From the NCBI GenBank assembly GCA_021780935.1, contig JAJXXT010000034.1:1-12643 (forward strand): DNA of 12,643 bases. Direction: 5' to 3'. The notes beneath the pieces are model-generated. The model did no database searches. It saw only the letters and a list, made by a program, of their open reading frames with translations, and was not told the DNA's origin. A program made the position numbers and the translations under genes. Origin of the DNA: Pseudomonadota bacterium. GTDB lineage: Bacteria; Pseudomonadota; Alphaproteobacteria; Acetobacterales; Acetobacteraceae. Shown piece by piece: positions 12,403-12,643 of the stretch (the stretch's first letter is position 1; the number at the start of each line of letters is the position of its first letter).

Positions 12403-12465
12403 CGGAGCAACCTCCGATCGGACCGAGCCGTTTCGGCCCCGGCAGATCGGCGATCCGTTGCTCCG
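12403..12465 (-). promoter_or_regulatory. Nested 63-base hairpin in the monooxygenase upstream region
   Basis: Outer arms CGGAGCAAC (12403-12411) and GTTGCTCCG (12457-12465) are 9-bp perfect complements. Inside, CCGATC (12414-12419) pairs with GATCGG (12445-12450). Then CCG (12423-12425) pairs with CGG (12440-12442), and GCCG (12427-12430) with CGGC (12434-12437), closing a TTT loop (AAA on the minus strand). That is about 22 base pairs with small internal loops. It lies about 150-210 bases before the monooxygenase ATG and could be a leader RNA structure, a small RNA or a protein-binding site. The strand is assumed from the gene downstream. Confidence 0.45.
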
Positions 12466-12470
12466 CGTGA

Positions 12471-12508
12471 TACGGTTCCAGCCGTCCGGCGCAGGTGGAA
12501 TGACCGTA
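12471..12508. promoter_or_regulatory. Operator-like interrupted dyad
   Basis: TACGGT (12471-12476) and ACCGTA (12503-12508) are exact complements. Just inside them TCCA (12477-12480) and TGGA (12496-12499) also pair, with three extra bases on one side. It lies between the nested hairpin and the terminator-like hairpin. It could be a regulator binding site for the monooxygenase gene. Confidence 0.25.
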
Positions 12509-12540
12509 GCCGGCTAAACAGACGCGTAAGCAAAGAGGGG

Positions 12541-12578
12541 GAGTCTGTCAGGCGCCTCCATCCGCGTCTGAGAGACTC
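12541..12578 (-). terminator. Terminator-like hairpin followed by a pyrimidine tract
   Basis: Read on the minus strand, GAGTCT (12578-12573) pairs with AGACTC (12546-12541). Inner CAG/CTG and CGC/GCG pairs close an 8-base loop, giving 12 pairs with short mismatches. The tail reads CCCCTCTTTG (12540-12531). It starts immediately after a TAG at 12578-12580, as expected for the 3' end of a minus-strand gene. The T tract is short, so the call is tentative. Confidence 0.4.
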
Positions 12579-12643
12579 TAGAGCGCGCCCGTTGCCGCCA
12601 GGACGCCGTCGCGCGGCGCGACAGCGGCGCCGCGGATCCGGGC
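12578..12643 (-). CDS. Possible C-terminal end of an unidentified minus-strand gene
   Basis: From the right edge a minus-strand frame reads 21 residues ending in RDGVLAATGAL, then TAG at 12578-12580. A terminator-like hairpin starts at that stop, which is the main support. The fragment is far too short to identify, and another minus-strand frame is also open across this stretch. Product unknown. Confidence 0.25.
   Translation of the reverse strand, partial: ARIRGAAVAPRDGVLAATGAL

Larger units (their letters stand above)
12255..12643. other. Gene-poor 389-base region upstream of the monooxygenase gene
   Basis: No complete protein-coding gene is supported here; the open frames present are out-of-frame extensions with no ribosome binding site or recognisable motif. 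The region instead holds several inverted repeats, listed separately (12403-12465, 12471-12508, 12541-12578), and possibly the last 21 codons of another minus-strand gene. An AT-richer patch around 12510-12540 is notable against the GC-rich background and is the likeliest place for a promoter, but I found no convincing -35/-10 pair for the monooxygenase. Confidence 0.6.

Noticed and set aside
12351..12533. A 60-codon minus-strand frame in the region upstream of the monooxygenase.
   Set aside because: It reads through the nested hairpin, is arginine/serine-rich without domain similarity, and has no Shine-Dalgarno sequence.

Overview
The window is very GC-rich (about 70% by eye) and densely packed. 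The nearest familiar setting is an alphaproteobacterium, perhaps Rhodospirillales/Acetobacteraceae. The evidence is an MmcB-type DNA repair gene coupled to a pterin dehydratase, a small PF06262-type metallopeptidase, GTG and TTG starts, and extensive stop/start overlaps. This assignment is an inference from gene content only. I see no insertion sequence, CRISPR array, tRNA or rRNA.

Left block, minus strand (1-1803), in transcription order: a pterin-4a-carbinolamine dehydratase, an MmcB-like PD-(D/E)XK protein joined to it by a 4-base overlap, then after 71 bases a 2Fe-2S subunit and the N-terminal part of a Tat-exported molybdopterin subunit. The last two form a two-subunit molybdenum hydroxylase of the isoquinoline 1-oxidoreductase/aldehyde oxidoreductase type, which the left edge cuts off. 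Divergent from it on the plus strand are a minimal zincin metallopeptidase, whose start codon lies in the loop of a perfect 9-bp inverted repeat, and a tandem HD protein with a degenerate first HD domain and an intact C-terminal HD-GYP domain.

Middle block, plus strand (3806-9285): a good sigma70-like promoter (TTGGCA, 16 bases, TATACC) precedes four closely coupled genes. These are an MFS transporter, a fusion of a calcineurin-like phosphoesterase domain with a radical SAM domain, thiamine-monophosphate kinase ThiL with a TTG start, and a second MFS permease. The fusion protein is the most unusual gene here. Its phosphoesterase half keeps every ligand of one metal site and has lost all ligands unique to the other, and it carries many cysteines. 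The packing suggests a shared task involving import or export, a radical SAM step and perhaps cofactor metabolism, but the substrate is unknown. A PLP aminotransferase follows after a 130-base gap that holds a stem-loop.

Right block: a Baeyer-Villiger-type flavin monooxygenase on the minus strand converges on the aminotransferase with only 10 bases between them. Both stop codons fall within a shared dyad. Its 389-base upstream region (12255-12643) is rich in inverted repeats: a nested 63-base hairpin, an operator-like dyad, and a terminator-like hairpin directly after what may be the last codons of another minus-strand gene.
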